A stretch of DNA of 64,000 nt from Tigriopus japonicus (taxonomy: Eukaryota > Arthropoda > Copepoda > Harpacticoida > Harpacticidae), in NCBI GenBank assembly GCA_010645155.1, contig JAAGOF010000054.1, positions 8,088-72,087 of the forward strand, read 5' to 3'. The notes beneath the pieces were generated by a model. The model saw only the letters and a list, made by a program, of their open reading frames with translations. It made no database searches and had not been told where the DNA came from. Shown here piece after piece: positions 1 to 12,950 of this stretch (the first letter of the stretch is position 1; each line of letters begins with the position of its first letter). Both the position numbers and the translations under genes were made by a program.

Positions 1-97
1 TTGAACAATGAAGGAGCCCGATAAAGAAGAGAGGAGGACTTCATTGTTCGAATTAGCCTTGATTCCTTAGGATTTGGAGGTGCTCTCAGAGCGCACG
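1..97 (-). mobile_element. LINE 3'-region fragment (family A), cut by window edge
   Basis: Read on the minus strand, this encodes the same peptide stretch (motifs RAPPNPKES and MKSSSLLYR) that ends the LINE copies at 31.3 kb, 46.0 kb and 20.2 kb. Homology stops near position 97, which would be the 5' truncation point; the rest lies outside the window. It is a non-functional dispersed copy. Confidence 0.75.
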
Positions 98-3000
98 TAT
101 TTAAAAATACAATTTGCAATTTACCTCAATAGATGGCGCAGTTTTTTCTCGTGTGTGACAGGAGTTTTGGTTCTAAATGTCTAATCACAGGACAAATACC
201 ATTTTGTAAAGGTTTTTGTATTTGGGGTTTATTTTGGCTTAGCCCTATTGAGTATTGATCATTCATTCATTTTCCTCAATTTTGTCCAAAATATTTTTTT
301 TTTCTGACTCAAATATTCGAGGAATGTGGAATTATTCCTTGGAACAGCCAAAACATTTAAAATATCGAGAAAAAAGGGATGAATATTTAAAAAAAATCAT
401 ATTTGAAAAAAATATTTCCGGAATCTACTAACTTCCTTTGACCACACACACATTAACAGAGGAGGAAAGGTTGGTAAACCTCTCAATTTGTAGGAAATCT
501 TGCTATCATAATTAAGAATTTTAGAGAAAAACAACATCGTTTTTACGTAAGACGTCTGTCGTACATTCTCTTTAGGTGCTAAAATCCTAAATTGTGATTG
601 AAAAAATCATGCAACTAGCGCTAGCGGATGAAACAAGAGAAATGGGTTGTTCGGCAAGAGTAGGTAGTTCGTGAGATTTTGGGCAGTTTAGGGTTTTCAC
701 ATTTTACAGACCACCCTTATGAAAAAGGTTTGATTGTATGTGATCAAGTTGCTGTATGGCTGTGGAGCAGAAATCCAAGACGCTTCAAGGAGAAGCGTCA
801 GCTGACCCATCACACTTGTCAATCATGAGCTTACTTTTACGTTCTGAAACGTTTGGAATTACTGTTCTATGGAAAACCAGCAACTTTATCCATAGCATAC
901 TCATAACATTACTCATAGCATATTGGCTCTATGTTTTCTTAGAATAAACACAATTCATTGTTTTTTTTTTTAATTCATTGCACTAGGAGTCTTTGAAAGA
1001 GGTATTTTTTCCCAGAGTGATGAATTTCATACTCAATATGTATTGCCGTAATATTTTAGAATTAAAATAAAACGATTATTTCCAAAAAAAATTTTCAAAA
1101 AATTCAGCTTTTGGTCAACTCTTTACATGAGATAAATTGAGAGAACACTTTGATTTTTAACCTTGAGAAATGCTTTAAATGAGATTTGAGTTTATGAATA
1201 CCTACCGTTGATCGGGTCATGCTGACTCTGCAATGGAAAAGTGTTTTCTTTCAAGGAAATGAGTTCCACCACATGAAGTCCTCCAATCTTGATTGATTTG
1301 GAACCTGAGTTAAACTTAAGAGAAAAAATGATGGTATGGATAAATTATGAACTTAATATTTTTTATATTTACCCAACAGCAGTGATCTTTTGTTCACATT
1401 TTTTATGCAAGAACAATCAAATGAACAGAGCATAGAGTTCCAAAATGTTAACCAAATGTATCCTAACTTGCAATCCAAACTTTATCATAGCTGCAAAGTC
1501 ATAAGTGCAGTTTGCAGCAAGTGAAACCCTTTAAACTAAAGCCTTTAATAAAAGATTGGCAATGTCAACAAATCTATGGCTTGTCTCTGATTAGACCACT
1601 GTCTTGGTGCCAAGAATCTGATTGGTTGTCAGGAGAACGCCAAATATGTCACGGAAGGTGTCATCGTCACCATAACATTTCAGAAATGAACATTAACAGA
1701 GGTGTTTCATTACTTTCCACGTTAATTTGATAACAAAATAAGTTGAATCATTCCTTCAGCCTTACGTTTAAAGGTTACATCTCAAATGCATGCTCAAGAA
1801 GAAGATTTTCAAACAAAACCTATTTCCACTTCACTGAAATGTGACACCCTTTTCTTCTTTTCACGGCGATCTCGGGGTGACTGCTTGTGTAACATCTTTC
1901 CCCTTTTTATTTAAGTAAGCAAATGATGGTCATTGTGCACTACTGACACATTTTTGGTCGGCCTGCATTTTGAAGAGAGTGCAAGGGAAGATACACATAA
2001 GGAGCTCAAATCTGCATGCACTTTTCAACTTGCTTTTCTAATACAGGAAACATGATCTACAAAGTTGAAAAGATCACATTCAAGTTAAAGTTTAATAATG
2101 AATTTTAAAACACATTGCTTCCCAGCTTAGTCAAGGATAATATTGAAGCCAAACATACAAGCATGATTCAATTTGAAACTGTTCTCTAAAGCAATACATT
2201 GCCACACTTGTCATTTTCCTGACATCCAATCAGCTTCTTGGCACCGAGATGATGGTCTAATCAGAGACAAGCCAAAGATTTGTTGACGATGCCCATCTTT
2301 TATTTTTTAAACTACATAAATTCTCAGAAGCCTAGTACCGTTGCCGAACAACCTTTTGTTCTGGCGATATTTTTTTCAAAAAGGTCACTCGAACCGCACA
2401 CAGAATGCTCATTGTTTCGAAAGTCACTTTAATAGGAGAAATGAATAAGTAAAAAGCTCAGGCACAACTTCAAAATACGATATGAAAAGGAGAAACACCT
2501 TTTTGCCAAAATTTTAGTTGTCACAAAAGATATAACTACAAAAAATGGATTAGAAGTACTGCATTTTGGGAAAAAAAACTTTTTGGTTTATCTAGTGTAC
2601 AATGATTTTTTCGGTAAAGTTGCAATGTAACAACAAAGCAAAACCTAAAATTTTTGATATGCACTTTGGCTGGCCCGTCATTTCGTCAGAACTTTAGATG
2701 CGATAAATAACCACTTGGTTCATTGTTAGTTACTACTTGTAAGTTGCAAAAATGGGACTCGAAGATGCAAGTTAAAGTGAAGGTGTAAAAAGAAGTTTCA
2801 TATATGAGCTATTATGCCTGTCAAACGCTACAATATCAGGCAAATCAATTTGAAGGCTTTGTTCGTTTTATTTTGAGGTTAGTCAATTTTTTTTGTTTAA
2901 CCGTTTTTCAACCACTTCATTGAGTTTAAGAACCCTTTTGGTCGATTTTGTTTGAACGATGAAAGATTTGGTTTTGTTAAGATTTTTTATAAAAGGACTA

Positions 3001-3771
3001 AAAAACGTCACAGAAAAAATCAAATACATAAAGTACTACCGCTCCTTGAAACACGTAGCAAGGGAATCTTTAGGATGTTTTTTACCCCTATCGGAGTTTT
3101 CCAGGGCCCTCCAGATTCTGGATGTTGGTCTTTTCCACTTCTTTTTCCTTGATGGGAACAACCAAAAGTTTCAAAAACCCATATCCAAATTACTTCGTGA
3201 TCAGTCCACAATTTGAAATCTTTTGTGGATCATGAAGACCTTCATTTTTTTGAGCGCGAAAAAGTGCCACCCTTCATCCAGTGATCTTGGAGGCAAAACA
3301 AGGCTTCAGGATCTTTTTTTAACTATACCACAGGAAAGGGCACTCTTTGATGGAATCGTCGAAAAGATCACTTTCCTTTTTGATTCAACAAAATCCTTCA
3401 CAAGCTCAACATTCATGCAGATTTCTTCAAATCTTAACTTCGCTGACTTTTTGCGCCCACATCTTTCTTATATTTGGGTCAAATTTGGCAAAGTTGACTA
3501 AATTGGAGAGCCTTAACCCCGTAGATACTCTCGCAGACGTGTGCATCCAGGGTTGCATCGGAGAAAAACCCGCCCGGTTTTTTGGGTGGGTTTTTAGGGC
3601 GGGTTTTTCGGGTTTTTCGTTTCTGGTTTTTTCTGGTTTATCGGTTTTTATTTTTATTTTTTTTGTTTTCTTCAATATTATTATTAAAATTATCAACGCT
3701 TCATATTATCTTCACCATACTGGACCATATTAACTCTCTTAAACTTAAACCATACAATTCTTTTAAACTAG
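98..3771. other. gene-poor AT-rich stretch
   Basis: No recognisable gene. Short open frames are present (for example 3223-3501 plus, 92 codons) but none has a domain I can name. The stretch holds an inverted-repeat structure (1531-2314) and a G/T-rich simple region at about 3565-3660 built from GGGTTTTT-like units. Upstream exons of the small gene ending at 4066 may lie here, but I could not place them. Confidence 0.5.
1531..2314. repeat. inverted repeat pair, arms of about 100 bp
   Basis: The arm at 1531-1634 matches the reverse complement of 2217-2314 at roughly 85-90 percent by eye, with long identical blocks such as GGCTTGTCTCTGATTAGACC. The spacer is about 580 bp and has no coding content. 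Roughly 100-bp arms of this kind suggest a non-autonomous foldback or Mutator-like element. I found no convincing target-site duplication. A further short match (GGTTGTTCGGCAA near 645, and its complement near 2345) may extend the symmetric structure outward. Confidence 0.55.
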
Positions 3772-4066
3772 GTTGCCCGGAATGCCCCCTCGAATGGTTT
3801 TGAAGAGCGTCGAGGTCTCAGATCACGTGCAATCAAAGACTTTTGTCGCCGAACGAGTGAACCTTCTTCAATTCCTAACACCTTTAATGTGGACCCCTAC
3901 CCTAAGGCATTAATCATGGATTACAGGGATCGGCGGAATGTCATGGCAGAGTCTGCAGCGCACAAGGTAAAGTCATTCACTTCAAAAAGACTGCATTGTG
4001 TTCCGAATGGCTTTTTAGGTTGGGATCGAAATCCTTAAAGACATCATGGCATTTTTGGACCCATAA
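3772..4066 (+). CDS. two 3' coding exons of an unidentified gene
   Basis: Exon 3772-3966 (65 codons, phase 0 at both ends) begins after a CTAG acceptor and ends at CACAAG with a GTAAAG donor. A 52-nt intron with a pyrimidine-rich TTTTTAG acceptor follows. The last exon, 4019-4066, adds 15 residues and a TAA. The joined peptide is charged and protein-like: RRGLRSRAIKDFCRR near the start, then VDPYPKALIMDYRDRR, ending EILKDIMAFLDP. I do not recognise the family. A poly(A) signal at 4223-4228 fits a transcript end. What I see is a coherent frame across a small intron; that it is a live gene is inference. No 5' exon was found, so it could also be a decayed copy. Confidence 0.42.
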
Positions 4067-4222
4067 TTCAATGGGGAACAACTTTACTTTTATTGTATTA
4101 CATAAGTTTGGTCCAGGGAAAAAGTTGTATACCTAAAAACCTATTAAATACAACATTTTTTGATAAATTATTTAATACATATTTGGAGTCAATTACTATT
4201 GTTACGTGTTGAATTCCAATTA

Positions 4223-4228
4223 AATAAA
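4223..4228 (+). terminator. AATAAA poly(A) signal for the 3772-4066 gene
   Basis: Canonical hexamer 157 nt after the proposed TAA. The region is AT-rich, so a chance match is possible. Confidence 0.35.
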
Positions 4229-7200
4229 AATACATTCATCAGCACCTAAGTTATACGACTTTGCATGGTCCATTTTTGACACCAAAAAGCTGAAAAACGC
4301 TAGTTATACGAAAAACCAAATTCCTAAAGATTTCATATAGCTTTTCAATATCGCAAAAATAAATGATCTTTTTGAGTTTTGGAGATTTTGTCAAAATAGC
4401 TCAAAATAATATAAAATTTCACTTAAAAAGCACTTAAAATACATTTTGCGATAAAAAAAATTTTGCAATGTCAAAGACACTCAAAGTTGGGCAAAACTTA
4501 GAAGTTTTGAAAAAATCGGTTGACGTTTCAAGTTTCGGTTTTAGTCCATTTTGAACTTGGTCGTGAACAACTTGTAACTCCCAAGCAACGGATTAGCAAA
4601 CAAGATTTGATAATCAATACTCTGATGATTGTTTGACATTTTTCTCTGTCTGATTTAAACATTTTAACCAATGAAAACAAGCTCAAAGAAAAATCTCATC
4701 ATTTCTAAATGGAGACTCGATCGACGCGAGTTTGGATGTAAAACACTTATTTCAGTATCATCCTTTTGGTTGCTCGACAACCAAACAAGGTCCACAAATC
4801 CAGATTGCTCAATTTCAGGTTGGATTCAATGCAGACAGCAATTCTGATATGATTCTCAGGAGTCTCTTGTGCAACGGGAACGAGCAATCCTTGGGTATAA
4901 CACGCCCTCCACCACTTAACAGATTTGACGACCTTCTCGACGATTGGAACATGGTGGAAAACAAGCGCAACGGAAAATCTCCTCAAGGTACTGGCGCAAA
5001 CCAAACGCCGTTCTTGATTCTTCGGAAATATGCAAAATAATTGTGGTGTATCGATACATGCCATCAAACACACCAGAGAGTTATTGTCACCTATTGTAAA
5101 TTATCAAGTATTAACTCTAGAAAGACTGTGGTATCTTTTTTGAATCAGCAGCCACATACCTGGGGAGGATGTGTGCGTTTGCTTTGAAAACTCATTATCG
5201 CGATTTACCCATGAAATATGACCTTAAAAGGACATATTACACTTCGCTCCAAATTATTAGTGTCCTTCAATGGGAAATCCTTTTTGTGGATTGGATTTTC
5301 GCAAATATTGAGACGGATGGATGAATTGCCTAATAGTAATAATGATGCACGGTTTGATAAAATGTTCATGTATGAATTGTATTTCGCAGCTTCAGTCAAT
5401 AAATGACTCGAGGGAACAGTTTGCCCCAATCAACTCATTCGATTAGAGCCAATATCTTTCGGAGATCTTTAGATGTTTGTTGGGGGAAAGAAACGAGGGC
5501 CTTTCAATTGACAAGCCAAGCCAATAAAACGGGGAATGATAATAATGCACCATTAAGCTCATTCGACAATGTGCCTTCACTCAAGGAAAATGTCTGCACT
5601 AACATTATAATCAAACAAAAGAGCTCATTTCATTCTGTACTAGGCCTATTACAAAAACGTTTCAACTTTAAATATTGACAATTTAAATAAACTTTGTTCG
5701 AAAAGAACACTAAACTGCTATTTAACATCGGAGGAAAGATCACTTCTCAGATATTCTCGAGTAAGTAAGGACTGTCATTCAATGTATCATGCATAAACCA
5801 AATTATGAACCAAAGTATTTCCTAGGAGGGTTTCAAACATACAGCTTGGGTATGATCCTTCTGACAAATTTTCATTTAACTGATTAGACCTCAAAGCTAT
5901 TTTTGTAAAATGATGTAGCTTTCATCTACCCTTGACCAAATAAAGCTGCTTTTCAATCAACCTATCAACCCAACGTAGTGAAAGGCACGCATTGTGCATT
6001 TTTACTTATCTTAACTTCGTTTCGGGTGAGGTTGCGCGACCGATCCAAGCAAAGATGTCCTAGAGTCTTGTTTTTTCAGATTCAGGGCGCTGCTTCGCAG
6101 CTGCAATCTGATTAAGCCTTTCTGCTCTTTGGGGATATTGCTGCTCCAACAAAAAGCATAAATTTTTAGTATGGAAGGTATCTACCACAGGATCCAAGGC
6201 AGGGGGAGGTTGCGTAATTTTCTGAGCCCGTGATCTTCCAAAATATGCTTTGAAGAAGGATGTATTTTTCACAAACAGTTAAAAAAGAATGAAAAACAGA
6301 ATTTAAAGGGATTTTATGAATGTTGTCTATGGTCAAATTGGAAAAAGATCAATCCAATTTTATTTTGAGAGATAAAATGGTGAAAAAATCACGGTGTCTC
6401 TGTGATTGAAAAGCTTGAGAGCTGAAATATGTTACTTCCTGAAGTTAGATGTTTTGAAGTGTTTTTGAATTGATTTTAAATTTGAATTGTTTGGGATGGT
6501 TTTTTTGTTTTGAATCTTGGATGGTTGGATATCCAAAGTAACTTCCTTGAATTTTGTAATTGAAGATTGATCTTCTGTTGCAAAAAATACTATTTGTCCA
6601 TAAAAGTTCTTATTACTGCAAGACAAAAGTATGTGGTATATGTTATAAAACTGGCTTAAAGTTCAGTCTGCAAAATGATACTGTGACTGTTAAAACATTT
6701 GCGTCATAAAATCCTTATAGATCAAGCTTTGGTTGTATCCTTTTGACTGCAAATCAGGAATACTACTGATGTGTTTTGCGTTTTCAGTCCTGCCATTTTT
6801 GACTCAGAATTTACACACTTCCTTTTTGAAGATTTTAGTTGCGGTAAGTTTCCTTATCTAGATCACTAAAGAAGGGCCAGTGTCTCAACACTATACCAAA
6901 ACTCAAACACAAAGCAGTTTAGTAAAGAAAATATTTTTTTTCAAAGGAAATTTGAAATGGTTACATTTTTGCAAAATCACACAACCTCACCCTGCCTTGG
7001 ATCCTGCCAGAGATACCGTTCATAAATTTTTACCTCACCCTCAGGAATGACAGCAGGTTTGGCCATATAACCTGTCGAAGCTGTGACTACTGCATGTAAA
7101 TTAATAACACAAGGCACTTGGACCTGGCAAGCCCAGGATTTGAACCAAGAATATTGGACATCTTAGGATCATAGATGTTGACAAAAAAAAGGAGATTAAG

Positions 7201-10200
7201 CATTGGCAAGATAACTTAACTTAAAGTTAAACCTAATCTAGCCTAAAATTATATAAAAAGCAATTCCTAACTGAAAATTGTTTCTGGTAAAAAACCACAA
7301 GGTAGGTAGGAATCTGAGTTGCCAGATCCGAATGCTTGAGCAATGGTGAGGATGAGCATAGATAAATTAATCAAAAATTTCTCAATTTTGATAGCACCCT
7401 CTGGAAGGGATTACCTAGATAGAGTTATTCTTAAATCCAGTGCTTTGTGATGAAGCTCAGAGAGTATGCTACTTTTTGTGTAACGCAACACATGAAGCTT
7501 CCTTCATGAAGTTTGCTTCTCAGAGTCAATCCAGAAAAAACAGCCTGAGTCATCTAGAGGTTGCACAACAACCTACTGTCGCCATGGTCTGCCTACTTAT
7601 CTGGAACTGAACAGTCTGGGGCTTGATTTGTGTGATGAGCTTCAAAGGGCTTGTTCTTGTGAAACACAAATCATAAACTGGCTAGACCTTAGCTTACTTA
7701 GTGCAAAAAGAGGAGGACAAATTTGCTTCGTCAGCTGGTACATTGCACTACACCCTAAAACGGTGGGAATTATGAACTTTTCAAAATTTTACCAGCCTGG
7801 CCAAAACTTTAATAAACTCAAGGCACCCCACATATCTTGTTCCCCACACAATTGAATGTCTTTCCTTCTGAGCACTGGTTGCCCTGAGAAGTTAGACAGT
7901 AGCTGAGCTGAGCCAAGTTGTCCCCTTTTTCTCCCTATGGTGGCACAGGCCAAGCTGGAATCTAGTCATTCTATGATCTATGGTGTGAAAGGAAGCTAAT
8001 AGAATTAAGGAAATAAGTGGCGCAACAAAGAGTTTTTTGGTCACGCAACCTCGCCGAACACTTGGTGGAGGACACAGAAATTTAATAAGAATTGTGACCT
8101 ATTAAGTCAATGCAGACACTTTTGGGCATTCGAATAGCTACTTTTCTTGGTCAATTGCTGGCTGTTCAAAACTACATATTTTTTTCTATTTTGAAAGCGA
8201 TAAATGCATTTGGATCCAATTCTTGCGAGCAATTTAAAATTGATTTATCAGAATTATTGGCAAGATTATCGAAACACCGATGAAGTGATCATCATTCTAT
8301 CGTGACATCGATTGCATTATTTAAAACCAATGTTTTCGTCAACAAGACAGATTGTACTACGGCGCCAACGTCACAATTTGGGCACGACTTTTAAACTGTT
8401 TGGTGATTCGCTTTTTAACATAATATCAACACCCATTTTCGTCCAGCTTTAGGCCCGCAAATCACAATTTTTCTTTTCTGCAACCTCGAACCTTGCGTAA
8501 TTTAGTTCAAACCAGTATACTTGGTACGCCTTTTCACTTGATTAATTTTGCCCTTGCGTCCTTTCCCCCTCAAACATTCCTTAGCTCCGAGCCCTTCCTT
8601 CAATTAATTACCCCGAGGTTGACCTCCTTCAATCTTGCAGGGAATGGACATGTTCTGCTTTTTGATAAAATATGAAGAAAAAAAACCCACTGAAGTCTCT
8701 CTCGCATGATTGCATGCAATGCACACTCGGAGTTTTTCCATTAAGTTTGCCTTCTCGGTCGTCCAAATCTAAATTACAACCTTCCTAGCGAGTTTTATTG
8801 GCTGGATGTGTGTATTTGTGCGCATGATGTGCTTGAAAAGGACATCGAAAGGCCATGATCCTGAAACAACAAATTGACTCAAATGAAAACCCAGGGCCAT
8901 CAATAGGTTGGATCTAATAGCTTCCAAAACTGTGTATCCGTCATCAAACTGCGAATCGTCAGTTTCCCAACCAATGAACAAAGAGTCTGTGCCCTTCGAT
9001 TACAAAAAAAGACAGGGGAACGAGACCCTACGACACTCAATTGGCAACAAGCACAAGGCACAATGGGGAAAGTGAAGCCACAAAACACAAACTTTTATAA
9101 ACATTAACCGGGTGTTTCAGCTCGGTTAATTGTGTTCCTGATATGTTAAAACGATTCAATGGCCACAGCAGAAATAAGGGAGAGACATTTAAAGGGCCGC
9201 TTCGTGGAATCAAATCTTATTCGTCGTTTTTGAATCACCCCTGAGATTTCACAAGTCAAGTGAGAATGTGCCTACTCGGAGGATTCTATTGGCACACCTT
9301 TACAGCTCTATGGAACAACAAGTTTCCTCTCTCACTTCGGTATGAGGAACGCATGGCATAACGAGCTCCTTTCCTCTCTCTCTCTCTGGTCCATGGACCA
9401 CTTGTAGAAGGCCAAGCCTTGAGCCAAGCCTTCAACGGCAGGGCAATTAATAGACGTGAGTCTCCTCTACAAATACATTCTACGATATGTGTGCAGTAAA
9501 CTGACGTTTGGAGGTCGGTGGTCCACGAGACAAAACGCGAGGGAACCGCCGCCGCCTGCTGTTCTTCTACATTTATGAAATTACGTTTTTGAGAGGCCTC
9601 GATCGATCCTATCGCTGGCATTTCATCTGGATTCTATTGAAAATGTTGGAACAATTCGTCCTTGCGTTCGGTGGTTCGGCCGGTGGCCATTCAAAGAGCT
9701 TTTGTGCGTGTTGAAGGTGAGTATGTACGTTTACCGGTGAGTGAGTGATAGTTCCTGGAACCTGACGTGCGTGCGTGCATGTGTGCATGCGTGTGTCTCT
9801 GGACCAACGAGTGTACCGAGTGCCAGGTAAATGTAGTAAAGCCTTTGCTAGCTGTCGGGACGCTGCGATGACAATGGTAATTGAGAGGCCAGAGCGACGA
9901 GGAGGAGGAAGAAGGGGACGGCGGTTGAATATGACGAGCAATTCAGTTCCCCATCAATGCGGCAAAGTGACACAAGAACGAAGACAGTCACGCCCAAAGG
10001 TGGATGGAACCACGCGGCCTTGGACCATGACGAGAGACGGAGGAGTGACTGTAGTGTCAGTGTGCCACAAACCCTCCGTTTTGAGGCATTTAAAATATAG
10101 CGGTTGTCTTAAGTCAAAATCATATGGAGGCCCAGGAGGGTGGCGGTGAATATTTCATAACCTCTGCTATTAACACTTGGAGCAGTCCCATCTAACAATC

Positions 10201-10245
10201 GGTGGCGGTTGGAGAACATACGAAAATACTTTCTTAAACGTGTCC
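4229..10245. other. intergenic stretch without confident genes
   Basis: Several open frames of 60-110 codons occur on both strands (4732-5040 plus, 5403-5678 plus), none with a recognisable domain or splice support. The 9.5-10.15 kb part is clearly GC-richer, with overlapping frames and a strong GTGAGTATG donor-like site at 9717. It could be an untranslated first exon or promoter of a gene whose last exon is 10246-10640, but I cannot prove it. Inverted repeats at 6157-7035 are listed separately. Confidence 0.45.
6157..7035. repeat. inverted repeat pair, arms of about 70 bp
   Basis: The arm at about 6157-6225 matches the reverse complement of about 6962-7035, sharing GGATCCAAGGCAGGG, then GAGGTTG, and an outer block AAATTT...GGTATCT. 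The spacer is about 740 bp with no coding signal. The motif GAGGTTGCGYGACC recurs at 6027-6042 and, inverted, near 8040-8060, so this may be the inner part of a larger decayed DNA transposon of about 2 kb. Confidence 0.5.
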
Positions 10246-10640
10246 CTTCTAAATGACGAAACAGAATCGCACATTCCAGTGACGAACTCCTCTTTGGGAA
10301 CTTTTCCACTGACTTTGGAGCAGTGGGCATCATCATGCCTGCTGGTGGTGGAGCCTCAACCAACCTTCCTGGACAGGATGCTTTGGACATCAAAGTGTGT
10401 ATGAACATCCTCAAGAAGGCTATTGTGTTGTTCCCGTTACTGATCATGTTGATCATCTTCATCATTCGAAAGACCATGACATATCCACCTGAGGAACCGG
10501 ATATCCGCTCAGGGGAATCGGTTGCAACATCCTGGATCCTGGATGGTGATGAAAGGACAAACAGTAATTCAACTTTACTCGCAGTGCTCTTCAATTCAAG
10601 CACCAGTAGCACGGTTTCAACTTATGGTGGTGACTCCTGA
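10246..10640 (+). CDS. candidate terminal exon, single-pass membrane protein
   Basis: A 131-codon open frame ends in TGA at 10638-10640. A possible splice acceptor (CATTCCAG) at about 10275-10282 would start it with DELLFGNFSTDFG. The peptide has one strong hydrophobic segment (ILKKAIVLFPLLIMLIIFII, followed by RK) of about 20 residues, then an acidic stretch and a Ser/Thr-rich tail ending YGGDS. The layout suggests a type I or type III membrane protein with a short cytoplasmic tail. I do not recognise the family. Overlapping frames on the minus strand (10109-10612, 167 codons) weaken the case. If real, upstream exons would lie in the GC-rich 9.5-10.2 kb block. Confidence 0.3.
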
Positions 10641-12824
10641 TCCCTTGTCAGAAATCAAACTAGCTCATTCTTAGCATTTTCAAGCTCGATTCATTTTTCC
10701 AGTTCCTAATTCATTTGATTTATTACGAGATCCTCTCATGAAATCACTTCGGACTTCTTTATGCGATGTCTGAACTATAAAGTAAGGAGAGCGATGAAAA
10801 TAACAATGTCAAAACTTGTTCTGTCCTTGATTGCTGTTTATTTAGAATGCCTTGTTTGATATTCTTTCTGTTCGTTGGCTCTAAAACTGATCCCCTTAAA
10901 GTTTAAATTATGCATTTGGCTTGCTTTAGTTCTGGTACGTCATGCAAAAGTGTGCATACGTACAGTATATTATAGTCCGATGAAGATTCCAACTAAGCAA
11001 ACAATTTATTTTTAGCTTGGACCACAATAGAAGGGTGTTTTAAAGAATTGGGTAATGGGAATTTAAAACAAGAAAGTCTCTTTTATCAAGGAGTTACTGA
11101 TTGTCCAAATCTCGTTTGGGGTTTTGCAGACAAATGAACTGACTGGTTTAGCTCCTAATCGGTGATAAAACAAAGTCGAAAATGTTTTCAATTATAATTC
11201 CTCTAATTGAATTGTCAGATTATTTCCGTAGCAAGATTGAAAATCCAAAGAACTTGCTTGTTCTGTGTATATGCAACGAACACCAATCGATTCGCTGAGA
11301 TTCATTTGTAATTGTTTGAGCCCTTTTTCTACACTCGAAAAAAGCGAAACAATGCCTCCCCTCACCTTTGCTTGAAAGCAAATGAATTATAATGCAGTTA
11401 CATCCAGTTTTTTTGACTGGCTATTATTTATTACTTAGATTACGCATGAATTTTTAAAGAACGCAATTATACCTAAGAATCGCTTACTCTTGGAAACTGT
11501 GAAGCCACTCAGAAATGAACTTACGTCACCGATGATCTCCTTGGAGGAATCTATTTTTTGAAAGCTAGGTGGAACAAGTACCAATAATGGCCAGAGTACT
11601 TTTTCCGAAGGTTTAAAAAGATCAAAAACAAGAGGGAAGTCCATGTCCGAGGAGAACTTCTAAGGTTTGTGGCGGCATGACGCTTCGCGGTTAAACCACC
11701 AAAGTATCTTCTCGTGCGTTAAAAATGAATGACCACGGGTTCTCGCCAACCCACAGTTGTAAAAGTCAAAGTAGTCGCAGGTTTCTTGGTTGACATTCAA
11801 CCAGCCTCTGTTCCTTAGTTGTTGTGAAAACACACTTTGTGGTGGCGGGAAAAGTTTGCCAAAGTAAACCTTTTGGGATGTTGTACCAAATCAGAACTTG
11901 ATTTCAATCAGCCTGGAAAGCGAACTTAAATATCCGCAATGTGAAACGCAAGATTTCAATGTTCAAGATTTACAAGATTTCAATGAAATTTTACTTTCTA
12001 AGGATTGCGAACAATCAGTGCTTTAAAATGTAACAGATAATCATTTATGATCAGCCGAAAGGGCGAAAAGCAAAATTGTTTAACTTTAAACACACTTCAC
12101 AGTAGTGATCTACTTCACAGGGGATTTTTTACTCTCAGAGACAGCAACATTATTTTTTACGGTATTGATAGTAAGCAAAAATGGACTGAAAGCGCTTTTG
12201 GGGGAAATTTCGATTTCGGTTGTGCCTACCAAATCCGAAACTTTTTTTTGTGCAAAAACCTCTGAACCATATTACTTTCCAATGCTTTCAAAAATGCAAC
12301 TTCCCCTCTTAAAACGCATGGGCTGTACAATCTCAAGGTTAATCATTCAAATAAAGTTTTTGATGTTAGTTGATTTCGGTTTTGGTTAGACCCTCTTTTG
12401 GCCAAAACTTTCGGTTTCGGGTGAGAGCTCTATCGGTCCATCACTAATTGTAAGCCATTGGAGGCAATTTGAAAAGCCCCGGGACGTGGGGGTTTATGAA
12501 ACCCTCAATAATAACCCTTGGAGCCGGTACATCTATTTGAATGTCCCGCCATTTTTAGTTTCAACCGACAAACCAGAGAGCGTCCCAAGACACAATTTTG
12601 GATTCTAAGAACAAGATCCGCAACGTGACAATTCTCCGGACTGTATTCACGTTTTTGTGGCAATTTCTATGACTGCGAATAAGCTACGTAAATACACCAG
12701 TTTATCGTTAAGAGGCATTCATTATTGAACGAACTTTGGCTGCTACAATAACCCATTCGAGCATCGCTTTTCAATTTTTGAAGCCGTCATCAATAATCGT
12801 ACGCCAGCATTAAATCTTTAATGC
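10641..12824. other. intergenic stretch
   Basis: Apart from the possible small element at 12103-12446, nothing identifiable is seen. The base composition is AT-rich and open frames are short. A segment near 12490-12530 resembles 10155-10200 (shared TTGGAGC and CATCTA blocks), which hints at an old dispersed repeat. Confidence 0.4.
12103..12446. repeat. possible small MITE with TAGTGAT termini
   Basis: The stretch starts TAGTGATC and ends with the inverted form GGTCCATCACTA. It contains several ATTTCGGTT or CGAAACCGAAA-like motifs, a pattern found near the ends of some DNA transposons. The matching termini are only about 8 bp long and no target duplication was confirmed, so this is a weak call. 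Confidence 0.25.
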
Positions 12825-12830
12825 TTTATT
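12825..12830 (-). terminator. AATAAA poly(A) signal of the cuticle gene
   Basis: On the minus strand this reads AATAAA, about 120 nt after the stop codon of the cuticle protein gene, a normal distance for an arthropod 3' UTR. Confidence 0.6.
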
Positions 12831-12950
12831 GCTAAATAAATAGACGTTAAAGCAAATGAGAGCATACCAAATGGTTCACTCCCCTTCTGCTCTACTTGCA
12901 TATCACAACAGGACGGTCTCATGAAGCGTGAAAATCCCTATTTGAACTTG

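Noticed and set aside
7130..7230. tRNA-like B box (GGTTCAAATCC on the minus strand) with a T run nearby, suggesting a tRNA or SINE
   Set aside because: The T stem does not pair and no proper A box is found at the right distance.
10109..10612. 167-codon minus-strand frame
   Set aside because: Overlaps a more protein-like plus-strand frame and has no recognisable feature.
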